Origin: Pedobacter sp. AJM
Lineage (GTDB): Bacteria > Bacteroidota > Bacteroidia > Sphingobacteriales > Sphingobacteriaceae
Direction: 5' to 3'
DNA length: 64,000 nucleotides
Assembly: GCF_002197755.1 (NCBI RefSeq)
Contig: NZ_NHOT01000006.1
Location: forward strand, 168,493-232,492
Shown: piece by piece, positions 32,447 through 41,712 of the stretch
How the letters are laid out: the number at the start of each line of letters is the position of its first letter
How positions within the stretch are numbered: position 1 is the first letter of the stretch
Made by a program: the position numbers and the translations under genes
The notes under the pieces: model-generated
What the model was told of the DNA's origin: nothing
The model's database searches: none
What the model saw: only the letters and a program-made list of their open reading frames with translations

Positions 32447-32821
32447 TTAAACCGATATCCTTTTAACTTCGCAACTTATGTTTCCAAAGTTAATCAATAA
32501 TCCAGTTTTAATTTTACTGGCCTTTAAATAGGAAATAACCTGATGCTGGAATAATTTTGGTTGAAATCCTGTTATGGATTTAAGCTCTACTATCACTTTG
32601 TTTTCAACTACTAAATCACATCGAAATTTACCAATCATCTGATTTTCAAATATGACTACAAATTCCTTTTCAACTTCAAAACTGAGCCCGGCTTGGCGAA
32701 GTTTTATTTTAAGTGCATTTGCATAGATTCTCTCTAAAAAGCCTGGTCCTAATTGAGTATGAACTTCATAACAACAGCCAATTATAATTCTTGTAAGTTC
32801 ATGATTTTCATATGCTTCCAT
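32447..32821 (-). CDS. GxxExxY family protein, PD-(D/E)XK-like
   Basis: A 124-residue protein with the family hallmark GPGFLERIY (GxxExxY). A later segment FRCDLVVENKVIVELK has the D...ExK arrangement of PD-(D/E)XK nuclease-like folds. The family is common in Bacteroidota and often occurs in repeat-rich spots; a biological function has not, to my knowledge, been shown. It lies between rimO and ftsY, flanked by short sequence blocks such as CACAGAT (left) and GTGTAATCATGTAATC (right) that look like intergenic repeats. Confidence 0.88.
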   Translation of the reverse strand: MEAYENHELTRIIIGCCYEVHTQLGPGFLERIYANALKIKLRQAGLSFEVEKEFVVIFENQMIGKFRCDLVVENKVIVELKSITGFQPKLFQHQVISYLKASKIKTGLLINFGNISCEVKRISV

Positions 32822-32906
32822 TATTGAAATTACATAAAATCGGTGTAATCATGTAATCTATGGAATCAACCACGAAGTAAAAAATATTTGTACTCAACAG
32901 ATTGCG

Positions 32907-33869
32907 TTATTTAAACAAGCTATTCACAAACTCTTTTTTATCAAAAAGCTGTAAATCTCCTATTTTTTCACCCACACCAATGTATTTAACGGGTATTTTA
33001 AACTGATCAGAAATACCAATTACCACGCCGCCTTTAGCCGTTCCGTCTAGTTTTGTAATGGCTAATGCATTTACATCAGTAGCTTCTGTAAACTGCTTGC
33101 ATTGCTCAAAAGCATTTTGTCCGGTAGAGGCATCCAGCACCAATAAAATCTCATGTGGGGCATTGGGTACCACTTTTTGCATCACCTGCTTAATTTTACC
33201 CAGCTCATTCATCAGGCCAACTTTATTATGTAAACGGCCGGCTGTATCGATAATTACGACATCTTCACCAGCAGCTACGGCTGATTGCAACGTGTCAAAA
33301 GCAACAGAAGCAGGATCAGAGCCCATGGCTTGCGCCACTACCCGAACACCTACACGTTCACCCCAGAGTTTAATCTGATCTACAGCTGCCGCCCTAAAAG
33401 TATCAGCCGCACCTAAAACAACTTTTAAGCCCGATTCTTTCAGTTTATGCGCCAGCTTACCAATCGTTGTGGTTTTTCCTACGCCATTTACACCCACGAC
33501 CATAATGACATAAGGCTTGTGGTCGCCATATTCAAACTGGCGGAAATCATTGCTGTTGTTTTCTGATAAAAGCAATTGGATTTCATCGCGAAGGATGTAA
33601 TTCAATTCAGAAGTATTGAGGTATTTATCTTTTGATACACGGCCCTCAATACGTGAGATAATCTTTAAAGTGGTTTTTACGCCCACATCAGAAGTGACTA
33701 AAACTTCCTCCAGGTTATCCAGTACTTCATCATCAACAGTAGATTTACCGGCAACAGCTTTGGTAATTTTATTAAAGAAACCATCTTTTGTTTTCTCTAA
33801 ACCCTTCTCTAAAGCTTCCTGAGCTTCAGGCGCAGTCTCTTTCTTCTTGAAAAAATCAAATAAGCCCAT
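32907..33869 (-). CDS. ftsY: Signal recognition particle receptor FtsY
   Basis: A 320-residue SRP GTPase with N domain and G domain: P-loop GVNGVGKTTTIGKLAHKL, DTFRAAAVDQIK insertion-box region, DTAGRLHNK and TKLDGTAKGGV. The acidic N-terminal A domain of the E. coli protein is missing, as usual in this phylum. With the SRP it delivers nascent membrane proteins to the translocon. It is at the end of the rpmB-rpmG-DUF4295-ftsY group. Confidence 0.97.
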   Translation of the reverse strand: MGLFDFFKKKETAPEAQEALEKGLEKTKDGFFNKITKAVAGKSTVDDEVLDNLEEVLVTSDVGVKTTLKIISRIEGRVSKDKYLNTSELNYILRDEIQLLLSENNSNDFRQFEYGDHKPYVIMVVGVNGVGKTTTIGKLAHKLKESGLKVVLGAADTFRAAAVDQIKLWGERVGVRVVAQAMGSDPASVAFDTLQSAVAAGEDVVIIDTAGRLHNKVGLMNELGKIKQVMQKVVPNAPHEILLVLDASTGQNAFEQCKQFTEATDVNALAITKLDGTAKGGVVIGISDQFKIPVKYIGVGEKIGDLQLFDKKEFVNSLFK

Positions 33870-33889
33870 ATCTAAATTTTATATAACAA

Positions 33890-33923
33890 AAAAAGCCCTT
33901 CCGGTTAAAACGGAACGGCCTTT
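33890..33923 (-). terminator. Imperfect hairpin between DUF4295 gene and ftsY
   Basis: AAAGCCCTTCCG (about 33893-33904) and CGGAACGGCCTTT (about 33911-33923) form an imperfect stem with A-rich sequence at 33886-33894 reading as T on the minus strand. It may terminate or attenuate transcription from the ribosomal protein genes into ftsY. Confidence 0.55.
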
Positions 33924-33950
33924 AATATGTTCAATATTAAAATACTAACC

Positions 33951-34106
33951 TTATTTAGATGCAACAGCATCTTTTACGTGGTCGTTATGAACGATAAGTT
34001 CTTTAAATGAATAAGCACCTGTTTTTGGTGATTTAACCATTGTAATTACTTTCGAATATTCTTTACCTGTACCTGTTTTAAGGGTTGCAACTACTTTCTT
34101 TGCCAT
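33951..34106 (-). CDS. DUF4295 family small protein
   Basis: A 51-residue basic protein (MAKKVVATLKTGTGKEYSKV ... DAVASK), shorter than many gene callers accept. It sits directly after rpmG, which is the conserved position of the DUF4295 family in Bacteroidota and suggests a ribosome-associated role (inference). All residues are in frame with no interruption. Confidence 0.88.
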   Translation of the reverse strand: MAKKVVATLKTGTGKEYSKVITMVKSPKTGAYSFKELIVHNDHVKDAVASK

Positions 34107-34190
34107 GTTTTTATAATTTTAATGATCGAATTATAGAATGTTGAAATGAAAGAATTTTTAACTCAATCATTGAATCAATCTATCATCCAA

Positions 34191-34373
34191 TTATTTTATC
34201 TCTTTATGTACGGTTACTTTTCTCAATACCGGATTGAATTTTTTCAATTCTAAACGCTCGGTCGTGTTTTTACGGTTTTTGGTAGAAATATATCTAGACA
34301 TACCTGGCATGCCACTTTCTTTATGTTCAGTACATTCTAAAATAACCTGAACTCTGTTACCTTTTTTTGCCAT
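34191..34373 (-). CDS. rpmG: 50S ribosomal protein L33
   Basis: A 60-residue protein ([20 protein letters not shown] ... [13 protein letters not shown] end, reading [13 protein letters not shown]). It matches L33 in size and in the terminal [15 protein letters not shown] segment. Only one of the usual zinc-binding Cys remains (ECTEHK), so this is the non-zinc form. It follows rpmB by 42 bases in one operon. Confidence 0.96.
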   Translation of the reverse strand: MAKKGNRVQVILECTEHKESGMPGMSRYISTKNRKNTTERLELKKFNPVLRKVTVHKEIK

Positions 34374-34415
34374 TATAATATAAATTTAAACTGTTAATCT
34401 CAACAGTTAATGTTT

Positions 34416-34649
34416 TTACAAAAATCCTTTTTTAACGAAACGGTTAATGGCTTCGCTGATACCCACTTTATTAATGGTTTTGATCGCTGAAGTTGAAACT
34501 TTCAACGTAATCCAACGGTTTTCTTCAGGAATATAAAATTTCTGAAGTTGAAGGTTCGGGTAAAATTTGCGTTTGGTTTTAACGTTTGAGTGAGAAACGT
34601 TGTTACCTACCATTGCTTTTTTTCCTGTTAAATCACAAACTCTTGACAT
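34416..34649 (-). CDS. rpmB: 50S ribosomal protein L28
   Basis: A 77-residue protein beginning [20 protein letters not shown], the typical L28 N-terminus, and continuing [20 protein letters not shown]. It is the first gene of the rpmB-rpmG-DUF4295 operon, with a candidate promoter upstream. Confidence 0.97.
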   Translation of the reverse strand: MSRVCDLTGKKAMVGNNVSHSNVKTKRKFYPNLQLQKFYIPEENRWITLKVSTSAIKTINKVGISEAINRFVKKGFL

Positions 34650-34701
34650 GACTTGTAAATATAGTTGTTAATATCGTCCGCTTAATTTTTTTAAGAGTGT
34701 G

Positions 34702-34732
34702 CAAATATCTGAATAATAAATGAAAAGCGCAA
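34702..34732 (-). promoter_or_regulatory. Candidate promoter of rpmB operon
   Basis: Read on the minus strand: TTG (34732-34730), 20-base spacer, then GATATTTG (34709-34702), matching TAnnTTTG in 7 of 8 positions. It lies 53 bases before the rpmB start codon. Confidence 0.45.
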
Positions 34733-34862
34733 GAGAGCCTGTAAATATTTTCATATATTTTTTAAATATGGTGCAAGATTCATTTTAATCATCTTTGAAT
34801 ATTTCTCCTTATCATTATTTAATTAAATTAGCCGATACTAATCCAAAACATATAATTGAGCA

Positions 34863-36761
34863 ATGCAAATTACATCTTTTAAGCAATACGAGGAAGATTT
34901 CAAAAAAAGCGTAGAAAATCCGGAACAGTTCTGGGGGGAGGTTGCGCAGAATTTTCAATGGCGTAAACCTTGGTTTAAGGTATTGTCATGGAATTTTGAA
35001 GCACCTGAAATCAAATGGTTTGAAGGTGCAAAACTGAATATTACCGAAAATTGTCTGGATCGCCACCTGGAAAAAAGCGGTGATCAACCAGCCATCATCT
35101 GGGAACCCAATAATCCTGAAGAAGAAAGCGTTACGCTTACCTATAAAATGCTGCATGAACGTGTTTGCCGCTTTGCCAATGTATTAAAACGCAATGGTGC
35201 AAAAAAAGGCGACCGCATTTGTATCTATATGCCAATGGTTCCGGAACTGGCGATCGCTGTTTTGGCTTGTGCCAGAATCGGTGCCGTTCACTCCGTCATT
35301 TTTGGCGGTTTTTCTGCTAAATCAATCGCCGATCGTATTAATGATTCGCAATGTAAAGTGGTGATCACAGCAGATGGTGCCTATCGCGGAAGTAAACAGA
35401 TTCCTTTAAAGGATGTAATTGATGATGCACTGATTGGTTGCCCAACGGTAGAAAAATGTATTGTGCTGACACATGTGCGTACGCCTGTTTCCATGTTAAA
35501 AGGTCGTGATGTATGGTGGGAAGATGAAGTGAAGCATGTTAATGATATTTGTGAAGCGGAAGAAATGGATGCAGAAGACATGCTTTTCATTCTTTATACA
35601 TCCGGTTCAACCGGAAAACCAAAAGGTGTTGTGCATACCTGTGGCGGCTACATGGTTTATGCCGGTTATACATTTGCCAACGTCTTCAATTACCAGCCGG
35701 GGGAAGTTTATTTCTGTACGGCAGATATTGGCTGGATTACGGGTCACTCTTACATTGTTTACGGTCCGCTGTCTCAAGGTGCAACTTCAGTATTATTTGA
35801 AGGCATCCCTACTTATCCAACCCCATCCCGTTTTTGGGATGTTGTAGAAAAACACAAAGTAAATACTTTATATACGGCGCCAACAGCAATTCGGTCTTTA
35901 ATGAGTTATGGTGATGAACCACTTGAAGGGAAAGACCTGAGCAGCATCCGCGTTTTAGGATCGGTAGGAGAACCTATTAACGAAGAAGCCTGGCACTGGT
36001 TCGATGAAAAAATAGGAAAGGGTAAAGCGCCTATTGTTGATACCTGGTGGCAAACAGAAACCGGAGGGATCATGATTTCGCCCATCGCTACAGTAACACC
36101 TACCAAACCTAGTTTTGCAACCTTGCCTTTGCCTGGCATTCAGCCTATTCTGGTTGATGAAAACGGGCAGGAAATTGTTGGGAATGGTGTAATGGGGAAT
36201 CTGTGTATTAAATTTCCATGGCCTGGAATGCTGCGAACTACTTATGGAGACCATGAGCGGTGTAAACAGACTTATTTTTCTACTTATCCAAATTTATATT
36301 TTACAGGAGACGGGTGCTTACGCGATGAGGATGGTTATTACAGAATTACCGGGCGTGTTGATGATGTTTTAAATGTTTCAGGGCATCGGATCGGGACTGC
36401 TGAAGTGGAGAATGCCATCAATATGCATGCTGGAGTAGTGGAAAGTGCGGTTGTAGGTTATCCACACGATGTCAAGGGGCAAGGCATTTATGCCTTCGTG
36501 ATTAACCCTGAAATGCATGGTGAAGCTGAACTGACTAAAAAAGATATCCTTCAAACCGTAACACGTGTTATTGGCGCAATTGCTAAGCCCGATAAAATTC
36601 TTTTTGTTTCAGGCTTGCCTAAAACACGTTCCGGTAAAATTATGCGGAGAATATTAAGGAAAGTAGCAGAGGGTGATACTTCAAATTTGGGTGATACCTC
36701 AACATTGTTGGATCCGGCTGTGGTAGATGAAATTATTGAAGCGGCTAAAGCTTTGAAGTAG
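34863..36761 (+). CDS. acs: Acetyl-CoA synthetase
   Basis: A 632-residue AMP-forming acetate-CoA ligase. The ATP/AMP motif LYTSGSTGKPKGVVHT, the DTWWQTETGG segment and the C-terminal catalytic Lys in PKTRSGKIMRRILRK are intact. It converts acetate, ATP and CoA to acetyl-CoA. Length is normal. The gene is monocistronic with a strong terminator shared with the convergent SusD gene. Confidence 0.97.
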   Translation: MQITSFKQYEEDFKKSVENPEQFWGEVAQNFQWRKPWFKVLSWNFEAPEIKWFEGAKLNITENCLDRHLEKSGDQPAIIWEPNNPEEESVTLTYKMLHERVCRFANVLKRNGAKKGDRICIYMPMVPELAIAVLACARIGAVHSVIFGGFSAKSIADRINDSQCKVVITADGAYRGSKQIPLKDVIDDALIGCPTVEKCIVLTHVRTPVSMLKGRDVWWEDEVKHVNDICEAEEMDAEDMLFILYTSGSTGKPKGVVHTCGGYMVYAGYTFANVFNYQPGEVYFCTADIGWITGHSYIVYGPLSQGATSVLFEGIPTYPTPSRFWDVVEKHKVNTLYTAPTAIRSLMSYGDEPLEGKDLSSIRVLGSVGEPINEEAWHWFDEKIGKGKAPIVDTWWQTETGGIMISPIATVTPTKPSFATLPLPGIQPILVDENGQEIVGNGVMGNLCIKFPWPGMLRTTYGDHERCKQTYFSTYPNLYFTGDGCLRDEDGYYRITGRVDDVLNVSGHRIGTAEVENAINMHAGVVESAVVGYPHDVKGQGIYAFVINPEMHGEAELTKKDILQTVTRVIGAIAKPDKILFVSGLPKTRSGKIMRRILRKVAEGDTSNLGDTSTLLDPAVVDEIIEAAKALK

Positions 36762-36781
36762 TGTAATATTGATTTAAACAA

Positions 36782-36810
36782 AAAATGCTCCCGATTTCCG
36801 GGAGCATTTT
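36782..36810. terminator. Bidirectional terminator between acs and SusD gene
   Basis: AAAATGCTCCCG (36782-36793) pairs perfectly with CGGGAGCATTTT (36799-36810), with A-run and T-run flanks. It sits between convergent genes ending at 36761 and 36815. Confidence 0.9.
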
Positions 36811-36814
36811 TTGT

Positions 36815-38194
36815 TTAGTAACCTGGATTTTGAACAATATTTTTGTTGGCATCAATTTCAATTTGCGGAATTGGGAACACCAGTTGATTTGCATTCCATG
36901 GAATAGATCCGATATTGGTTTGCGTTCGCTTAGCATCATGAAGCGCAAAGCCCTCAAAAGCAAGTTCAAGTTTTCTTTCGGTCAGGATATCCGTTAAAGT
37001 TGCTGTGGTTGCAGTTAATCCAGCCCTATTTCTAATTACGTCCAAATCCTGTAGAGGAGTTTGTCCACCAATTGGTGTGGCAGGGGCCAAACGTACATTA
37101 CATTCAGCTCTAATCAGGTACATTTCAGCCAATCTAATAATTGGAACATTTCCATATTGGTTGCCGAACTTAGAAGTGAACATATCTCCATCATCATAAA
37201 AGGCATTAATTCGATCATCATCCGTGCTGTAAGTACGTTCAATCCAATTTTTCGAAATCACAGCATCTCCACGTCCACCATAGGTTGATGAGGCATAAAA
37301 TTCATTATAAGCGTTAAAGCCTGTTAAGGTTCTCACTTGAATTGCAAAGACATCTTCTTTTGTATTGTCTGCTGGTTGACCTGAATTTCCTGGTTCTGGC
37401 ATTTTAGGGAATGCTGCAATAAAAGTATTTATTAAGTTATAATTGCCAGATGTAATCACACGATTGGCTGCTGCTCCAGCTGCTGCATAGTTTCCCATTT
37501 GCAGGTAGATTCGGGCCAGCATGCCTGCCGCTGCGAATTTTGTAGCAAAGAAACCATTAGTTGCTGGTAACTTAGCCTCCGCATCGGTTAAATCAGCAAT
37601 AGCTTGCGTGTATACAGCGGCAACATTTGCTCTGCTAACATAACTTCCATCAGTAATATTTATAGTAGGACTTAGTACTATAGGTACCCCTGGGTTGGTT
37701 GATGGTGATCCATCATTATATGCCTTACCAAACAGTCTTACCAAGTCAAAATAAACCGAACCTCTGATAAATTTGGCTTCACCTTCAACCTTATTTTTTT
37801 TCGCGGCATCTACTTTATCAATCGCTGCCAGTACATTATTGACATCATTAATTGCGGTATAACTATCCGCCCAAATATTATTTACAAAGGTATTTGTTTT
37901 TAATAGCGATTTATTGATGGTTTGAGTAAGTTCGGCATAAGTTCCATACCATTCAATGGCATCGGTATTTGCTAAGAAATCGGCCATTAAAAATGGTCTG
38001 CCACCATAAAGATTTCTGCTTCCAAGTGCCGAATAAGAACCTACCAGCGCAGCCTCAACATCTTTTGAAGTGCGTAATGCATTGCTCTGTTCAATGGTAT
38101 TTACCGGAGAAATTTCAAGTGCTTTTTTACATGATGAGGCTACAGAAAGTACTGCAGATGCAAAAAGCAAAGTATATTTATATGTATTTTTCAT
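36815..38194 (-). CDS. RagB/SusD family nutrient-binding lipoprotein
   Basis: A 459-residue outer-membrane lipoprotein: signal with lipobox (LSVASSC, lipidated Cys about residue 22), TPR-like helices in the first half and the SusD C-terminal region (LTDILTERKLELAFEGFALHDAKR ... IVQNPGY). It binds a glycan at the cell surface in complex with the SusC protein encoded immediately upstream. A GH130 gene is divergent beyond it, so the substrate may be a mannoside (inference). Confidence 0.95.
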   Translation of the reverse strand: MKNTYKYTLLFASAVLSVASSCKKALEISPVNTIEQSNALRTSKDVEAALVGSYSALGSRNLYGGRPFLMADFLANTDAIEWYGTYAELTQTINKSLLKTNTFVNNIWADSYTAINDVNNVLAAIDKVDAAKKNKVEGEAKFIRGSVYFDLVRLFGKAYNDGSPSTNPGVPIVLSPTINITDGSYVSRANVAAVYTQAIADLTDAEAKLPATNGFFATKFAAAGMLARIYLQMGNYAAAGAAANRVITSGNYNLINTFIAAFPKMPEPGNSGQPADNTKEDVFAIQVRTLTGFNAYNEFYASSTYGGRGDAVISKNWIERTYSTDDDRINAFYDDGDMFTSKFGNQYGNVPIIRLAEMYLIRAECNVRLAPATPIGGQTPLQDLDVIRNRAGLTATTATLTDILTERKLELAFEGFALHDAKRTQTNIGSIPWNANQLVFPIPQIEIDANKNIVQNPGY

Positions 38195-38211
38195 GTTGAT
38201 TCGTCTGTAAA

Positions 38212-41200
38212 TTATAAACCTATGTTTATGCCAAGTGAAATTACCCGCGGCTGTGGGGCAGAATAAAAATCTACACCCTGGTTAATGTTTGTAGATTGAT
38301 AATCTGCATTAACCTCCGGGTCCCAGCCTTTGTAACCCGTAATCGTTGCCAGGTTTTGGGCTGTGGCATAAAGTCTCAGTTTACTAAGTTTAATCTTCGT
38401 TAAAACTGATGCAGGAAAAGTATAGCCTAGGGTTAAGGTTTTTAGGCGGACATAATTGCCATCTGATATATATTTGGTTGAGAATCCTACTCCGTTTCCA
38501 TAACCTAACCTGGGTTCAGGAACGGAAGTGATATCACCTGGCTTATTCCAGTATTGCATCTGATCAACCGTCTGGTTATCGTATCCGTTTGAACCATTTG
38601 CACTCATGTACTGCCCACCGGCATTAAATATTTTATTGCCAGATACGCCTTGAAAAAACACAGTTAAATCAAAGTTCTGATAAGAAAATGTATTGTTTAA
38701 ACCGAAGGTATATTTAGGGTTTGGGTTGCCGGCAAATATTCTTGCGGCCTCATTAATATTAGTGGTTGTGCCTCTGTTAATGGTTCCTGTGCTTGGGTCT
38801 ACGGTATTTAAGTAATACAGGGCATCGCCATTGGCTGGATTGACACCGGCATATTCTGGTAAATAAAATACACCAATGGGCTGTCCTTCCACCGCGGCAT
38901 TGATTTCATTCGAGTTTAGGATCTGTCCGCCCAGATTCGTGATTTTGTTATTATTGATGGCACCTGTAATGGCCGTAGACCATTTAAAGTCACCAACAAA
39001 ATTTTCAGTATTGATGCCCAGTTCAAAGCCATTATTTTTCAAGGCACCCAAGTTTTGTGTCTTAATACCAAAACCCGTAGTTTGGGGAATTCGCACATCC
39101 AGCAATAAATCTGTGGTGTTTTTCTGATAGAAATCAAAGGTGCCCGTAATCCTGTTTTTTAATAAGCCAAAATCAAATCCAAGATCCAGTTGTTTTGTTT
39201 TTTCCCAGGTTAAGTCTGGATTGGCAATTTGTGATGGGATCTGACCAGCTATGCCTCCATAAGCACCCGTTCCGGCAAACAGGCCTCTTGCTGAATAGTT
39301 ACCAATTTCTGCATTACCGGTAAGACCATAACTTGCTCTAATTTTCAATAAGCTAACTGTTTCACTATTTTTCAGAAAATCTTCTTCTGAAGCAATCCAT
39401 GCCACCGATCCTGCAGGAAAATATCCATATCTGTGGTTTGCGCCAAAACGGGATGAACCATCTGCTCTAACACTAAGGCCAACTAAATAACGGTTATTGT
39501 ATTTGTAATTGGCTCTGAAAAAATAGGAAAGAAAACTAAAGGCACTTTCATTGCTCAGGGCAACTACCTTCGTTGCCGCAGAGCCTAACTTAATATAGGC
39601 ATCACTCGGGAAATCCTGGCCCTCAATGCTGCTAAATTTGGTAGTAGATTTTTGATAACTTGTTCCTAAAATAGCATCAAAAGTACTTTTGCCTGCCGTG
39701 GTATTGTAGCTAAAGAAATTGTTTGTGTTGGCATTGATTACGAATGTGGAGATATTTTGTCCATCGCCATTGGAAGTGCCTGTATTTCTAAATGTTAGTG
39801 AACCATAATAACTTTCTTCATTCTGGTTTAAATTGTCAATAGAAAAATCTGTGCTGAATTTTAATCCTTTGGCAATGTTAACATTGGCGAATGCTTTCCC
39901 TATGGTGCGGTATACAGTTGCTTTGTATGCAGCATTTTCGATGCTAATAAATGGATTATAATAAACAGGATAATTTGTTGCAGCTCCAGGTAAAGTTCCG
40001 CTGATTAAGCCAGATCTTGGATCGATAAATGGCGTAATGGGAGATAAGGCCACTGATTGTAATGGACTAGAAAAAGCATTATCATTGGATAGACGGTTAT
40101 TGATACTATTAGAAAAATTCAAATTTATACCAACCTCCAGAAAATCTGTTGCCTTATTGGTCAGGTTTAATCTTCCGCTGTAGCGCTTATAGCTATTACC
40201 CACTAAAATACCATTTTGATTGAGTGCCTGTCCACCAATGTAAAATTTTGTTTTTTCGTTGCCGCCAGTAAAGTTTAAATCATACTGTTGTGTTACAGGA
40301 TTATCCTGATAAGATTCTCTTTCCCAGTTCTTATTCACTTTATAGGTTTGATAATCATTGTTTCCTGCCGAATAACGATTTAGTCTGCCTTCAACAATGG
40401 AACTATAATCATCAAGTGCTTCCTGCAATGTGGTATAATCTCCATTTAAAAAATCCTGATTAGCAGCACCTTGTCCGGCTCTTCTGATAAGTTGAACATA
40501 CTGTTCGGCATTCAGAAATTCTCTATGATTTGAGGGTGTACTTATTCCGCCGAGCGCATTAAACTGGATTAATGTTTTACCTGTCTTACCTTGTTTAGTG
40601 GTAATTAGCACAACACCGTTTGATGCCCTGGCACCATAAATGGCAGAAGCTGATGCATCTTTTAGCACTTCGATAGATTCTATATCATTGGTATTCAAAT
40701 CTGCGAGTGCACTTGTAGGAGATGACGTTGCTGAGAAATTTCCTGAAGTAATGGGGATTCCATCTACAATATAAAGCGGTTCGCTACCTGCAGTAACAGA
40801 AGCGGCACCACGAACCCTAACCGTAATGCCCTGGCCGATTTTTCCGTTTTGTGCAGATATTTGCACACCGGCAGCCTTACCTTGCAAAGCTTGTTCAAAA
40901 CTGGTTACAGGTAAGTTCTCCAGATCTTTTGATTTTACAGAAGCAACCGATCCGGATACATCCCGTTTATTTTGCGTACCATACCCCACCACTACAACAT
41001 CAGAAAGTGTAGTGTTTTCTTCTTTAAGACTGGCATTAACTGTTGTTCCGTTAATGGGCAGTTCTAAAGTGGTATAGCCGATAAAACTAAAAACAAGTGT
41101 TTTTGCATTGTCGGCAACATTTAATTTATAATTTCCGGTGGCATCACTTTGCGTGATGTTGGATGGTGAGCCTTTTACAAAGACACTCACACCTGGTATA

Positions 41201-41409
41201 GGACCAGAGGAGCCAGATGTAACTTTACCGCTAATCATTTTGCTTTGTGCGAAAGCAAATGAAATTAACCCGAAAGTTAAAACCATGCTAAGTAGTAGTT
41301 TTTTTATTAATTGTTTAGTTTTGTTTAGTGTAATTGAATGATTTAGGGGATGACAATGGAATTTAAGTAAAAAATAGTCAGAAAAATATCCAGATGTAAA
41401 TTTTAACAC
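38212..41409 (-). CDS. SusC/RagA family TonB-dependent outer-membrane transporter
   Basis: A 1065-residue SusC-type protein: signal peptide (LLSMVLTFGLISFAFA), carboxypeptidase-regulatory-like domain (ISGKVTSGSSGPIPGVSVFVK), SusC motif LSDVVVVGYGTQNKRDVSGS, plug domain (GVQISAQNGKIGQGITVRVRG) and a large barrel. The Met at 41409 precedes an unusual 30-residue polar leader; the only internal Met near the signal (41286) would lack the usual basic start, so the exact start is uncertain. It imports glycan fragments with SusD, whose gene follows 17 bases after. Confidence 0.95.
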   Translation of the reverse strand: MLKFTSGYFSDYFLLKFHCHPLNHSITLNKTKQLIKKLLLSMVLTFGLISFAFAQSKMISGKVTSGSSGPIPGVSVFVKGSPSNITQSDATGNYKLNVADNAKTLVFSFIGYTTLELPINGTTVNASLKEENTTLSDVVVVGYGTQNKRDVSGSVASVKSKDLENLPVTSFEQALQGKAAGVQISAQNGKIGQGITVRVRGAASVTAGSEPLYIVDGIPITSGNFSATSSPTSALADLNTNDIESIEVLKDASASAIYGARASNGVVLITTKQGKTGKTLIQFNALGGISTPSNHREFLNAEQYVQLIRRAGQGAANQDFLNGDYTTLQEALDDYSSIVEGRLNRYSAGNNDYQTYKVNKNWERESYQDNPVTQQYDLNFTGGNEKTKFYIGGQALNQNGILVGNSYKRYSGRLNLTNKATDFLEVGINLNFSNSINNRLSNDNAFSSPLQSVALSPITPFIDPRSGLISGTLPGAATNYPVYYNPFISIENAAYKATVYRTIGKAFANVNIAKGLKFSTDFSIDNLNQNEESYYGSLTFRNTGTSNGDGQNISTFVINANTNNFFSYNTTAGKSTFDAILGTSYQKSTTKFSSIEGQDFPSDAYIKLGSAATKVVALSNESAFSFLSYFFRANYKYNNRYLVGLSVRADGSSRFGANHRYGYFPAGSVAWIASEEDFLKNSETVSLLKIRASYGLTGNAEIGNYSARGLFAGTGAYGGIAGQIPSQIANPDLTWEKTKQLDLGFDFGLLKNRITGTFDFYQKNTTDLLLDVRIPQTTGFGIKTQNLGALKNNGFELGINTENFVGDFKWSTAITGAINNNKITNLGGQILNSNEINAAVEGQPIGVFYLPEYAGVNPANGDALYYLNTVDPSTGTINRGTTTNINEAARIFAGNPNPKYTFGLNNTFSYQNFDLTVFFQGVSGNKIFNAGGQYMSANGSNGYDNQTVDQMQYWNKPGDITSVPEPRLGYGNGVGFSTKYISDGNYVRLKTLTLGYTFPASVLTKIKLSKLRLYATAQNLATITGYKGWDPEVNADYQSTNINQGVDFYSAPQPRVISLGINIGL

Positions 41410-41712
41410 TTTTCTAAGTGTGATCTTGTTTTTAAATTTAATTTATGGGGAACATGATTGATATTTCTTGGTTATTTGTTGTTTTTTGAGTGATTTTTCC
41501 GGAATTAGTTTCTTTTTGAAGAGAATGAAAGCGAATGTTTTAAAAATGAAACTTTTAATAAGCTTTATATGCTTAATCTTGTGTAAGATCAACTGATTCT
41601 TAGTGAGCATAATGAATCCTTGCGAAGTATTAATGTCATTCAATCAAACAATAAAATTATGGGCAAGTGGTTATTGCTATTCATAGTTTTGGTAGATAAG
41701 CAACAGTTTTAA
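41410..41712. other. Divergent AT-rich spacer between SusC and GH130 genes
   Basis: The 303 bases contain no plausible gene; a 66-codon minus-strand frame here is Lys/Ile/Phe-rich noise. Promoters for both directions should lie here, but I see no exact -33/-7 pair and no TAAAACGTTTTA palindrome. Confidence 0.5.

Noticed and set aside
41443..41643. 66-codon minus-strand frame in the SusC/GH130 spacer
   Set aside because: Low-complexity Lys/Ile/Phe composition from AT-rich DNA, with no domain or spacing support.
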